Source: Thermoanaerobaculia bacterium (lineage in GTDB: Bacteria; Acidobacteriota; Thermoanaerobaculia; Multivoradales; Multivoraceae). Taken from it: a DNA stretch of 64,000 bases. The translations under genes and the position numbers were made by a program. Below are positions 49,478 through 58,762 of this stretch, in pieces (the stretch's first letter is position 1; every line of letters starts with the position of its first letter). The stretch spans positions 372,001 through 436,000 of the forward strand of contig JAJEHN010000009.1 in the NCBI GenBank assembly GCA_022823665.1, given 5' to 3'. The notes below the pieces were generated by a model. That model saw only the letters and a list, made by a program, of their open reading frames with translations. It had not been told where the DNA came from and searched no databases.

Positions 49478-50811
49478 TACGGCTGCAGCAGGTCGAGGAC
49501 GGCCAGCGTCATCGCCTCGACCCCCGCGAGGATCGACGGCTCCGGTTCGATGCGGAAGAAAGGCGAGTGGTGCGACGGCACAGGCGGTCCGCCGGCCGCC
49601 TCCGCTTCCAGGTCGGCGGGGTCCGTGCCGCCGACGTTGAAGTAGGTGCCGGGCACCTTGTGCTCCGTACGGACGAAGTACGCGAAGTCCTCGGCGCCCA
49701 TCCCCGACGGCGGCTCGCTGTGGAACACGTCCTCACCCATGCCGGCGGCGATCGCGGTCCGCACGCGGGCCGCGAGTTCCGGGTCGTTGACGGTGACCGG
49801 CGTCGACTCCTTCGTACGCACCACCCTGGGCAGCAGCGAGGCCGGCAATCCCGCCGCCCTGCCGACCCCTTCGGCGATCCGCTCGATCGCCGAAAGCAAC
49901 TGCTCTCGCGTTTCCTCGCTGTTCGCCCGCACCGTGAGCTGCAGTTCGACCCGGTCCGGGATCACGTTGTGCTTGAAGCCGCCGTGGATCGCGCCGACCG
50001 TCACAACGCCGGGATCGAGCGGGTTGAGTTCACGGCTCACGATGCCCTGGAGCGCGACGACGAGCTGCGCCGCGATGTAGATCGGATCCTTGCCCCTGTG
50101 CGGCGACGCTCCATGGGCGCCGACTCCGAACACCGTGATGTCGACGCTGTCCGAAGACGACGCCAGCAGGCCCGGCGGCACCTCGATCTTCCCCGCCGGC
50201 CTACCCGCCGAAACGTGGAGCGCCAGCGCGTAGTCCGGCACGCCGAAGCGCTCGTACAGGCCGTCCTCGAGCATCTCGCGGGCGCCCATGATCCGCTCTT
50301 CCGCCGGCTGGCCGACGAACATGACCGTGCCCGACCACCGGTCGCGCATCGCGGCGAGGCGCCGCGCCACGCCGACCATCGTCGTGATGTGCATGTCGTG
50401 GCCGCAGGCGTGCATGACCGGGACTTCCTCGCCGGAGAGATCGACCTGGGTCGCCGTCGAGGCGTATGGGAGCTCCGACTGCTCCCGCACCGGCAGGCCG
50501 TCCATGTCGGCCCGCACCAGCACCAGCGGCCCCTCGCCGTTCGCCATCATGCCGACGATGCCGGTGCGGCCGATCCCCTCCGTCACCTCGACGCCGGACT
50601 TGCGGAGTTCGTCGGCGAGCCGGGCCGCCGTCTCGTGTTCAAGGAAGGAGAGCTCCGGATTGCGGTGGAAGTGCTCGAAGAGGTCCTTCAGTTCGGTCCT
50701 GTAGTCCTCGGCGATCGCGGCGGCGAGGTTCTGGGCGGCACCCGCCGCCGGACCCGCGAGGATCGCCGCCAGCAGCAGCCCAGCGACGAGAGAGGATCGG
50801 TCCCGGCGCAC
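49477..50811 (-). CDS. M20 family amidohydrolase/peptidase (hippurate-hydrolase-like), secreted
   Basis: HRNPELSFLEHETAARLADELRKSG; LVRADMDGLPVREQ; MHACGHDMHITTMVGVARRL; start GTG 50811 chosen over ORF start 50976. Confidence 0.93.
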   Translation of the reverse strand: MRRDRSSLVAGLLLAAILAGPAAGAAQNLAAAIAEDYRTELKDLFEHFHRNPELSFLEHETAARLADELRKSGVEVTEGIGRTGIVGMMANGEGPLVLVRADMDGLPVREQSELPYASTATQVDLSGEEVPVMHACGHDMHITTMVGVARRLAAMRDRWSGTVMFVGQPAEERIMGAREMLEDGLYERFGVPDYALALHVSAGRPAGKIEVPPGLLASSSDSVDITVFGVGAHGASPHRGKDPIYIAAQLVVALQGIVSRELNPLDPGVVTVGAIHGGFKHNVIPDRVELQLTVRANSEETREQLLSAIERIAEGVGRAAGLPASLLPRVVRTKESTPVTVNDPELAARVRTAIAAGMGEDVFHSEPPSGMGAEDFAYFVRTEHKVPGTYFNVGGTDPADLEAEAAGGPPVPSHHSPFFRIEPEPSILAGVEAMTLAVLDLLQP

Positions 50812-50813
50812 CG

Positions 50814-52013
50814 CTAGCCCACCGTCTCTTCGATCAACGCCAGGAAGTCGTCCGGCAGGCCGCTCGTCCTGGCGAGGATCCGCCCCCGCTCGTCGAGCAG
50901 GATGTAGGTGGGAAAGGCACTGACGTCGAGGACCCCTGTCAACTCGCTCGTCATGCCCACGTGCCAGTTCGCCCACGGCATCGGCTCCTCCTTCATGAAC
51001 TCGACCGCGGTCTCCAGCTCCGCGTCGACGCTGACGGCCAGCAGGACGAAACGGTCCGCGGGAAGGTCAGCGGCCAGTTCCCTCAGCGTCGGCAGCGCCG
51101 CGATGCACGGCTTGCACCAGGTCGCCCAGAAGTCGAGGAGCACGACCCGGCCCCGGTAGTCCGACAGCGACTCCTCGACGCCGTCCATGCGGTTGCCGGT
51201 CAGTTCGGGCACGACGCTTCCGACCGTGGTGTGCCGGATGCTGCGGATCAGGTCGGCCTCGGCATCCGCGAAGGTCCCGGCGCCCATCCTCATCCCGAAC
51301 AGCAGCGGTTCGTCCTCGACGCCCGCGCTCAGTCCTTCCGCGGCGTCGAGAGCCGCCTCTCTTCTGGCCGTACGCTCCTCCTCGGGCAGGTCCTTCGCGT
51401 TGACGGCCGCCATCCGTCCCAGAGCCTGGTAGTAGCGACCGGCCGCACGCAGCACCGGCTCCTCCGCCTCGGCCGCCAGCTCTTCGAAGAACCTGTCCGT
51501 CGCGGGCCGGGCGGACTGACCGTCGTCGCGGAACCGCCGGAACGTGTGCATCCGGGACAGCGTCATGCCCCACGCCCCGAAGTCCGGGGCGTGCTCGAGA
51601 AGAGCCCTCGCGCCCCGGTAGGCGTACTCGTCGCCCTTCGCCGTCATCGCGGCCTGGTTCGTCAGAAACTGCGCGGCGTCGACCGACCTCTCGTGCGTGC
51701 CACCCTCCTCGAGAATCGCGATCGCCGCCGCCGCGGCACGGTCCGCGTCAGGCGGTCCGGAAGCCTCCTCGCCGTCCTCCGGGCTCCCGGAGTCCTCTTC
51801 CGAACCCAGACTGTTCAGGCGGCGCTGCATCCACTCGCGCTGACGGCTCATGTAGTCCGTCACGATCTCCCAATCGGGACCGACTTCGGCAACCAGCGCG
51901 GCGAGCTGCTCGTCGGCGCCCGAGTCCTCCTCGCGGGCGGTCGCTCCGTAGGCTGCCGACAGCAGCGGGAGCACGATGCCGAGGGCGACAAGCGTGCGAT
52001 TGGACGTCTTCAT
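50814..52013 (-). CDS. TlpA-like thioredoxin-domain protein
   Basis: Signal-like N-terminus; YRGRVVLLDFWATWCKPCIAALPTLRELAADLPADRFVLLAVSVD; ILLDERGRILART. Confidence 0.92.
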   Translation of the reverse strand: MKTSNRTLVALGIVLPLLSAAYGATAREEDSGADEQLAALVAEVGPDWEIVTDYMSRQREWMQRRLNSLGSEEDSGSPEDGEEASGPPDADRAAAAAIAILEEGGTHERSVDAAQFLTNQAAMTAKGDEYAYRGARALLEHAPDFGAWGMTLSRMHTFRRFRDDGQSARPATDRFFEELAAEAEEPVLRAAGRYYQALGRMAAVNAKDLPEEERTARREAALDAAEGLSAGVEDEPLLFGMRMGAGTFADAEADLIRSIRHTTVGSVVPELTGNRMDGVEESLSDYRGRVVLLDFWATWCKPCIAALPTLRELAADLPADRFVLLAVSVDAELETAVEFMKEEPMPWANWHVGMTSELTGVLDVSAFPTYILLDERGRILARTSGLPDDFLALIEETVG

Positions 52014-52080
52014 AGGCCAGGACCTCCCAAGGGGACAGGGGCGTCTTCGACGACCTATCCTAGTGGCCGTTCAGTGCCCG

Positions 52081-53601
52081 TCAGTTTTCAAAGCCGACGG
52101 GTTCGATGTTGCAGATCGAGTAGACGACCGGCCGGCGGCGGGTCCAGGCCGGTTCCACCGTGATGGCACGCCACTCCTCGATGACCGCTTCGAGGTTGGC
52201 GACCTCCTCCGGCCGCTCGGCGGCGAGGTCGTTCTGCTCCCGAACGTCACTGGAAAGATCGTAGAGGAAGCCGCCGGGCTCATCCTGGTTCGGCTTGATC
52301 AGCTTCATGTCGCCGCTCCGGACCGCGACGGTCGGGTAGTTCCGCCACACGAAGCGCTCCGTTCCGGCCGCCGCGCCGGAGCCGTCGAGAAGCGGCATCA
52401 GGTCGCGTCCATCGAGCTCGAGCTCCGCGGGCGCCGTGGCTCCGGCGGCGGCCAGGGCAGTGGGCAGGATGTCGAGCGTCGACACGGGCGCGTCGACCGT
52501 GGTGCCGGCCGCGACCGCCGCCGGCCAGCGCAGCAGGTACGGCACGCGGACGCCGCCCTCGTAGTACGTCAGCTTGCCGCCGGAGAGCGGCTCGCAGGAG
52601 CACAGCCCGGGGAAGTAGCCGGCGCAGCCGTTGTCAGACAGGAAGACGACCAGCGTGTTGTCGGCGATCCCCGCTTCGTCCAGGACGTCCAGGATGCGGC
52701 CGACCGCGTCGTCGAGGGCGGCGATCATGCCGAAGTAGATCCGCCGCAGTTCGTGCTCCTCGTCGGGGAAGCGGTCGTAGTACTCCTCCGTCACCTGGAA
52801 CGGCGAGTGCGGCGCGTTGAACGCCGAGTAGAGAAAGAAGGGTTCATCGGCGTGCCGGCGGATGAAGTCGACCGACTCGTCGCCGAAGACGTCCGTGATG
52901 TAGGCCGGCTCGTCGACCACGGTCTTCTCCGGCCCCCGCAGGATGAGGTTGCCCGCCCGGCGCGTCGGCGGCGCGGGCGGCTCCGTCCCTCTGACCACCA
53001 GGTCGGTGCGCGGGTCCTCGGGCGGCCGGCGCCTGAACTCCTCGTCGGCCGACATCGATACGGCGCCTTGCGTCCTGCGGTTGATGAACCGCGTGGCGCC
53101 CGAGAGATGACCGTAGAACTCGTCGAAACCACGGTTCGTCGGATAGTGCTCGTCCTTGAAGCCCAGGTGCCACTTGCCGACGATGCCGGTCGCGTAGCCG
53201 GCCGCCTTCAGGTGGTCCGCGATCGTCAGTTCTGCGGCGATGAGCCCGACGTCCGGCACTTCCGGTGCCTGGCGGGCGTTGTACTCGAAGCCGTAACGCT
53301 GCTGGTAGCGGCCGGTCAGCAGGGACGCGCGCGACGGCGAACACACCGGCGTCGTCACGTAGCCCTGGGTAAAGACGGCGCCCTCGCGACCGATCCGGTC
53401 GATGTTCGGGGTCTGGAGGCGGTCGCCGTAGATCGAGACGTCCGCGTAACCGAGGTCGTCGGCCAGGATGACCACGATGTTGGGCGGCGTGGCGTCCGCC
53501 GAAGCCTCCTCCCTGGCGCCGTTCCCTTCCGTCGAGCAGGCAACCGCCAGCGCCGCCATGAGGAGCACTGCCGCGACCGGGACAAGTGTTCGTCGGTCCA
53601 T
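52081..53601 (-). CDS. Sulfatase (arylsulfatase family)
   Basis: PNIVVILADDLGYADVSIYGDRLQTPNIDRIGREG...TTPVCSPSRASLLTGRYQQRYG (Cys-type CxPSR formylglycine motif). Confidence 0.96.
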   Translation of the reverse strand: MDRRTLVPVAAVLLMAALAVACSTEGNGAREEASADATPPNIVVILADDLGYADVSIYGDRLQTPNIDRIGREGAVFTQGYVTTPVCSPSRASLLTGRYQQRYGFEYNARQAPEVPDVGLIAAELTIADHLKAAGYATGIVGKWHLGFKDEHYPTNRGFDEFYGHLSGATRFINRRTQGAVSMSADEEFRRRPPEDPRTDLVVRGTEPPAPPTRRAGNLILRGPEKTVVDEPAYITDVFGDESVDFIRRHADEPFFLYSAFNAPHSPFQVTEEYYDRFPDEEHELRRIYFGMIAALDDAVGRILDVLDEAGIADNTLVVFLSDNGCAGYFPGLCSCEPLSGGKLTYYEGGVRVPYLLRWPAAVAAGTTVDAPVSTLDILPTALAAAGATAPAELELDGRDLMPLLDGSGAAAGTERFVWRNYPTVAVRSGDMKLIKPNQDEPGGFLYDLSSDVREQNDLAAERPEEVANLEAVIEEWRAITVEPAWTRRRPVVYSICNIEPVGFEN

Positions 53602-53664
53602 TCGAGATCTCCGTCGGTTCCTACGTCTTGGTCAGTAGTTGGACTCTACAGAAAGGAACATCTT

Positions 53665-53689
53665 GCTACAAAACGCTACAGTTGCTACG
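53665..53689 (+). promoter_or_regulatory. Iterated GCTACA/GCTACA/GCTACG hexamers upstream of phd-like antitoxin
   Basis: ttGCTACAaaacGCTACAgttGCTACGat; hexamers at 53665, 53675, 53684. Confidence 0.45.
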
Positions 53690-53698
53690 ATCCGCCGC

Positions 53699-53968
53699 GT
53701 GCGAACGATCACCCAAAGACAGCTCCGCAACGACTCGGCCAAGGTACTCCGGGCCGTTCAGGAAGGCCAGACGATGACGATCACCCGAAACGGAACTCCC
53801 GTGGCCGAACTGCGGCCCATAGCCGCCCGCCGCTACGTGTCCCGTGCCGTGCTCAGGGAGGCGGTGTCAACCGCTCCCAGAATCGACGCGGGCCGGTTCC
53901 GGGCCGACATCGACGCCGTCATCGATCCCTGGCTGGATGATCAGCAGGGCGGGAATTCCCGGACATGA
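53699..53968 (+). CDS. Phd/YefM-type antitoxin
   Basis: VRTITQRQLRNDSAKVLRAVQEGQTMTITRNGTPVAELRPI; GTG 53699 chosen (longer ORF from 53639). Confidence 0.88.
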   Translation: MRTITQRQLRNDSAKVLRAVQEGQTMTITRNGTPVAELRPIAARRYVSRAVLREAVSTAPRIDAGRFRADIDAVIDPWLDDQQGGNSRT

Positions 53969-54435
53969 GTTCCGCCGTACAGCCTCTCCACCAGGCGGCG
54001 CACGAGGCCGGGCTGCAGGCGAGCCAGACGCTCGCCGGCGACAGCCACGGCCTGCTGGATACGTCCGTCATCATCGACTACGACCTGATCGACCCGTTGG
54101 AACTGCCGGACCTGTCCGCCGTCTCGGCCATCACGATGGCCGAACTCACGGTCGGGCCCCTGGCGGCCGGCCAGGACGACGAAGAACGAGCCCGCCGGCA
54201 GGACCGCCTGCAGTGGGCCGCCGGCACATGGGACCCCCTGCCGTTCGACAACGCGGCGGCTCGCGCCTACGGGCGGATCTACTCCGCACTCCTGCGCCAG
54301 GGCCCCGTCGGCCGCCGGCGCCTCCCCGACTTCCTGATCGCCGCCATCGCGCTGGCCAACGACCTGCCCCTCTACACCAGGAACGCCGCCGAGCTGCGCG
54401 GCCTCGAGGAGCTGCTAGCCGTCCGACCCATGTAG
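53965..54435 (+). CDS. PIN-domain (VapC-type) toxin
   Basis: LLDTSVIIDYDLID; SAITMAELTVG; YGRIYSALLRQG...LPDFLIAAIALANDLPLYTRNAAEL; ATGA overlap with antitoxin. Confidence 0.9.
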   Translation: MSSAVQPLHQAAHEAGLQASQTLAGDSHGLLDTSVIIDYDLIDPLELPDLSAVSAITMAELTVGPLAAGQDDEERARRQDRLQWAAGTWDPLPFDNAAARAYGRIYSALLRQGPVGRRRLPDFLIAAIALANDLPLYTRNAAELRGLEELLAVRPM

Positions 54436-55422
54436 AACCTGGTCGACGCGTCCCGCCAGCTTCCAGGCGTAGTCCAGCGCGTGGCCGAGCGAGTCGGTGA
54501 AGGCCTTCCCCTGCCAGGCGATGTCGAAGGCCGTTCCGTGGTCCACCGACGTGCGGACGATCGGCAGGCCGATCGTCACGTTGACGCCGCGTTCGAAACC
54601 GTAGAGCTTCATCGGGGCGTGGCCCTGGTCGTGGTACATGCAGACGACGGCGTCGTAGCGGTCGAGGTGGATCGCCTGGCGGAAGATCGTGTCCGCCGGA
54701 TGCGGGCCGGACACGTCGAGACCGTCCGCCGCCGCCCGCTCGATCGTCGGCCGGATGATCTCCTCGTCCTCGGTGCCGAACAGGCGGTGCTCTCCCGCAT
54801 GCGGATTCAGCCCGCACACCGCGATCCGCGGCCGCTCGATGAACCGGGACAGAGCCTCGTGGGTCAGGTCGATCACCTTGCGGATACGCACCGGTTCCAC
54901 CCGATCGATCGCCTCGCGCAGGCTGACGTGAGCACTGACGTGAGTCACCGCGAGCTCCGGCACCGTCAACATCATCGCGAAGTCCTCGGTGCCGCACAGA
55001 CCCGCGATGAACTCGGTGTGCCCCTGGAAGTCCGGCCGCGACATGCGTGTCGCCTCCTTGTTCATCGGCAGAGTGACGACCCCTGCCACCCTGCCCGCCA
55101 AGGCGTCACGCGTCGCACAGTCGACATAGGCCAGCGCCCCCGCACCGGCCTCTCGGCTCAGAACAGCGGGCGTCACGTCTCCCGCACTCAACAGCCCAAG
55201 ATCGCGGACGTTCAGCGAACCCTCCACTACCTCCTCCGGCCCATCGATCGAATGAACCTCCACGTCCAGGCCCAGCGCCGCGGCCGCCCGCACCAGCACC
55301 GCCACATCGCCATACACCACGGCATCGCTGCCCAGCAGCCCCTCGGCGAACCGGCGCACCGCAATCTCCGGCCCAACGCCCGAAGCATCCCCCATCGTCA
55401 CCGCCATCGGCCGCCCTGCCAT
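54415..55422 (-). CDS. pdxA: 4-hydroxythreonine-4-phosphate dehydrogenase
   Basis: VTMGDASGVGPEIAVRRF; VTLPMNKEA; GLNPHAGEHRLFGTEDEEII; VCMYHDQGHAPMKLYGFERGVNVTIGLPIVRTSVDHGTAFDIAWQGKA. Confidence 0.96.
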   Translation of the reverse strand: MAGRPMAVTMGDASGVGPEIAVRRFAEGLLGSDAVVYGDVAVLVRAAAALGLDVEVHSIDGPEEVVEGSLNVRDLGLLSAGDVTPAVLSREAGAGALAYVDCATRDALAGRVAGVVTLPMNKEATRMSRPDFQGHTEFIAGLCGTEDFAMMLTVPELAVTHVSAHVSLREAIDRVEPVRIRKVIDLTHEALSRFIERPRIAVCGLNPHAGEHRLFGTEDEEIIRPTIERAAADGLDVSGPHPADTIFRQAIHLDRYDAVVCMYHDQGHAPMKLYGFERGVNVTIGLPIVRTSVDHGTAFDIAWQGKAFTDSLGHALDYAWKLAGRVDQVLHGSDG

Positions 55423-55459
55423 ACGGGAAATCTACTCTGCCCCTCGGCAACGACCGCCA

Positions 55460-55630
55460 GCCTGGTGCGGTCCGGGGAGGGGGTCCCAGCGAGCTTGGAG
55501 TGAGCGACTGCCCACACCCAATCATCAACCGAGGCCGACCGGAGCGAACGGAACGCAGCGAGCCCCACCCTCCATTCCAGTCAGAGAAGGCGAGCGTTCG
55601 CTGGGACCCCCTCCCCGGACCGCACCAGGC
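55460..55630. repeat. MITE-like element: 171 bp with 33-bp perfect terminal inverted repeats
   Basis: Left arm 55460-55492 GCCTGGTGCGGTCCGGGGAGGGGGTCCCAGCGA; right arm 55598-55630 is its exact reverse complement. Confidence 0.9.
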
Positions 55631-55715
55631 GGGTGTGTCCGACGTCCGGTGGCCGGTGCCTGCTGCTCGTGTAGATTCGCCGCTCCGTACCCAAGCGAAC
55701 GCACGAGGAGCACCC

Positions 55716-56150
55716 ATGGCCGAGTACATCCCAAGCCCGATCCAGTGGGTCCGCGACCAGGTGGAGCTCTACGAAGGCAGCGGCGGCACCGAGGGCGTCG
55801 GACTGCGGGACACCGGCCTGCCGTGCATCATCGTCACCCACACGGGCAACAGGACAGGCTCGATCCGCAAGACGCCGCTGATGCGCGTCAAGGACGGCGA
55901 CAGCTACGTGCTCGTGGCCTCGAAGGGGGGCGCGCCGAAGAACCCCGAGTGGGTGTACAACCTGCGCACGGACGCCGAGGTCGAGCTCCGGGACGCCACG
56001 GAGGTCCAGGCGATGCGCGTGCGGGAGGTCGAGGATGCCGACGAACGGGCCCGCGTCTGGGCGCTGGCAGTAGAGGCCTTCCCGCCGTACGAGGAGTACC
56101 GGAACAAGACGTCCCGCACGATCCCGGTGTTCATCGCCGAGCCCGCGTAG
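55716..56150 (+). CDS. Nitroreductase family deazaflavin (F420)-dependent oxidoreductase (DDN-like)
   Basis: LPCIIVTHTGNRTGSIRKTPLMRVKDGDSYVLVASKGGAPKNPEWVYNLRTDAEVELRD; ATG at 55716. Confidence 0.9.
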   Translation: MAEYIPSPIQWVRDQVELYEGSGGTEGVGLRDTGLPCIIVTHTGNRTGSIRKTPLMRVKDGDSYVLVASKGGAPKNPEWVYNLRTDAEVELRDATEVQAMRVREVEDADERARVWALAVEAFPPYEEYRNKTSRTIPVFIAEPA

Positions 56151-56168
56151 CAACTGGCCAGGACTCAG

Positions 56169-58742
56169 CTACCGGGAGGGATGCCCTCCGACCCAGACCG
56201 GGCTCGACCAGGCCATCGCGTCGTTCAACTGGCGCACGCGGACGAAGTAGTAGTCGCCCTGGCGCGGCGTATCCGTGTCGGTGTAGCTGAAAGAGAGATC
56301 CCGCGGCCCGTCCGGCCGGACCCTCCGGAGGGTGACCGAGTCGCTGGGATAGTCCTCGATCGGCAGCAGCTTCTCAAGCCGGCCGCCCTGGAGATCCGAC
56401 AGCGGCAGGCGCACGCGGGCGCCCGGGATGACCGCCCGCGGCCGGTAGAACGGCGGCGCCGAGCCGGTCTCGGCCGCCTCCTCCAGTTCGAGCACGATCG
56501 CCGCTCCGGGCTGCACGTCCGCCACTGACAGCCGGAGCGAACTCGTCTCGCCGCGGGTGTTCGTGCGGAAGACGGCGCCGTTGCCGTCCTGCTCCACGTG
56601 CTGGGTCGTCGGATTGGCGAAGTCCGTCCCCTCGACGGACCGCAGCGTGGCGCCGGCGACCGTCAGCCGGCCCCGCCAGTGCCGCCAGCCGCGCGGGGCG
56701 TCGCCCATGTGAACCGGCGTTTCCTCGGAGTAGAACGTGAGCAACAACTCGGTGGGCGCGCCCGGGCCGGTGTCGAGCGAATAGTCCTCGCTCCAGAGCT
56801 CCTGCTCGTTCTTGATCAGCGCGATCGAGCCGATCGGCGCCGTGCCGATGACCCGTCCCGCGATCTCCCGGGTCTCGGAGAATGGCGCCCGCGAGCCCAT
56901 CATCGTGTCGTTCACCTTGAAATCGAGGATGATCCGGTCGCCCGTCGTCGCGTAGGTGCGCCGCGCCTTCATCCCGTCGAAGATCGCGTCGCGCGACCTC
57001 TCCGGCGCGAACACGGCCCCCAATCCCCCGCTCTGCGCCAGCGAGGTCCGGTTCGGCGCCGAGTAGCCGGGATGGGACAGGTGGTCGTCGGACGCCGCGA
57101 CGACGCCGACCTGGTGCCCGCGCGACAGGTACTCCTGCATGAACCACTCGAAGGTCCCGTGCATCGACATCATCTCGACCAGGGGCTCCAGGCCCGGATG
57201 CGACTGGCGGAAGTCGCCCGGGTTGTGGGCGTGCGGGATGACGACCACGTCGCGGCGGTCGTTGCGGGAGTCGAGTTCCCGGTAGAGCTCCGAGAGGGTC
57301 GGGAACTCCAGCACCGAGATCACCTCCCGGTCGTCGATCGTCCGGTAGAGGACGTTGTGGTGGCCGCCCCCCTGACGCGTGTGCCGCGTCCACTCCCAGC
57401 CGAGGTAGGGAATGAACCGCCCCGGCTCGTCGTACTCGGCGCTCTTCTCGCGCATCAGTTCCCACTCGCCGGCGTCCAGCCAGACGTCGTGCTCCGAGTG
57501 CGTGACGAAGTCGAGTCGCGCGTCGTCGCGCGCGAACCGCATGAAGAAATCGAGGGTGCCGATGCCCTCGGCGTAGCCCGAATGGCCGTGGGTGTCGCCC
57601 CAGTAGATGCCGTACTCGGGGTCGTCGGAGACCAGGATCGGATTCGCGTCGCCGCTGATCGACGGCCCCTCGCCCCGGGAGCGAATCCTGGACCAGTAGA
57701 CACCGGGCTCGTCGAGAGCCAGCTCGACGACCGTGATCGCCTCCGTCCCCGGCTCGGTCGACGCGCGATGCTCTCCATTCAGGAGGACATCGAAGCCCGG
57801 AATGTCGCCGGTCGCCCGGTTGTAGAACCGGTCCTCCGCGCGCACCGAGAACTCGAAGGTCTCGCCGGGCCGCACCACGCTCGGGGCGAAGCCGTGGACT
57901 CCGGCAACGGTCGTGCCCACCACCGCGAACGGCAGGATCGGCTGCGGCCGCCACTCGCCGGAGCCGTCCAGGTCGACGTAGAGCGGGAACGGGATGCGCG
58001 CCCCCGTCGTCTGCGTCATCAGGATTCCGGGACCGCCGCCGGACGTGTCGCCGTAGGTGATCGTCACTGACTCGCCGACGTCGAGCCGCCCTTCCGTCAG
58101 CCTGTACGCAAGCGCCGGTTCCGGGGCACGGAAGCCGCCGTGCGGCCCCGAGGCCATGTAGACGTCGACCTCGAAGACGGCATCGCCGTCGCTCGTCTCG
58201 ATACTGACGTAGCCGGCGCCGGCCGGGTCGGAAGTCTGGAAGACGCCGTAGTTCGCGTTGAAGTGGCGAGCGACCCAGAACCCGCCGCCGGTCTCGACCG
58301 CCCGCGTGCCGGCCGTCCAGCTCTGACGAACCGTCGCGTACTGACGGGCCTCGAAGGGTCCCGGAGTGTCGGTTGCCAGCGAACCGAGCGCGCCTTCCTC
58401 TTCCCGCAGCGTGAACTCGCGCACCAGCCGGTCGATCGTCTCGCCCGCACTGACGGCTGCGTCGCCGGTCGGAGGCAGCGTCGAGAAGAGACGTACCCGT
58501 GGCCCCTCCAGTCCCATCTCGTGGCCGGCGAGAGCCAGCGCGTCGGCCCAGTCGGCCACGACCGCCGCCCGGGCGGGCAGCGTCGATTCGTCCGTGGCCT
58601 GAGCCGCGACGTCCGCCTTGAGCTGCTCGACCTCGACGCCCAGATCGCGGTCGTAGACCGCTCCCGGGCCGGCTGCGTCGCAGCCGAGAACACCAAGGGA
58701 AAGGGCGAGGGCGCCGCCCACGAAGAGCGGCGCCCGACCCAA
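56169..58742 (-). CDS. DUF3604 domain-containing protein
   Basis: YGIYWGDTHGHSGYAEGIGTLDFFMRFARDDARLDFVTHSEHDVWLDAGEWELM; HNVLYRTIDDREV; ASDDHLSHPGY; GLGAVFAPERSRDAIFDGMKARRTYATTGDRIILDF. Confidence 0.93.
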   Translation of the reverse strand: MGRAPLFVGGALALSLGVLGCDAAGPGAVYDRDLGVEVEQLKADVAAQATDESTLPARAAVVADWADALALAGHEMGLEGPRVRLFSTLPPTGDAAVSAGETIDRLVREFTLREEEGALGSLATDTPGPFEARQYATVRQSWTAGTRAVETGGGFWVARHFNANYGVFQTSDPAGAGYVSIETSDGDAVFEVDVYMASGPHGGFRAPEPALAYRLTEGRLDVGESVTITYGDTSGGGPGILMTQTTGARIPFPLYVDLDGSGEWRPQPILPFAVVGTTVAGVHGFAPSVVRPGETFEFSVRAEDRFYNRATGDIPGFDVLLNGEHRASTEPGTEAITVVELALDEPGVYWSRIRSRGEGPSISGDANPILVSDDPEYGIYWGDTHGHSGYAEGIGTLDFFMRFARDDARLDFVTHSEHDVWLDAGEWELMREKSAEYDEPGRFIPYLGWEWTRHTRQGGGHHNVLYRTIDDREVISVLEFPTLSELYRELDSRNDRRDVVVIPHAHNPGDFRQSHPGLEPLVEMMSMHGTFEWFMQEYLSRGHQVGVVAASDDHLSHPGYSAPNRTSLAQSGGLGAVFAPERSRDAIFDGMKARRTYATTGDRIILDFKVNDTMMGSRAPFSETREIAGRVIGTAPIGSIALIKNEQELWSEDYSLDTGPGAPTELLLTFYSEETPVHMGDAPRGWRHWRGRLTVAGATLRSVEGTDFANPTTQHVEQDGNGAVFRTNTRGETSSLRLSVADVQPGAAIVLELEEAAETGSAPPFYRPRAVIPGARVRLPLSDLQGGRLEKLLPIEDYPSDSVTLRRVRPDGPRDLSFSYTDTDTPRQGDYYFVRVRQLNDAMAWSSPVWVGGHPSR

Positions 58743-58762
58743 GCCGTCCTTCCCGCGCCGGA

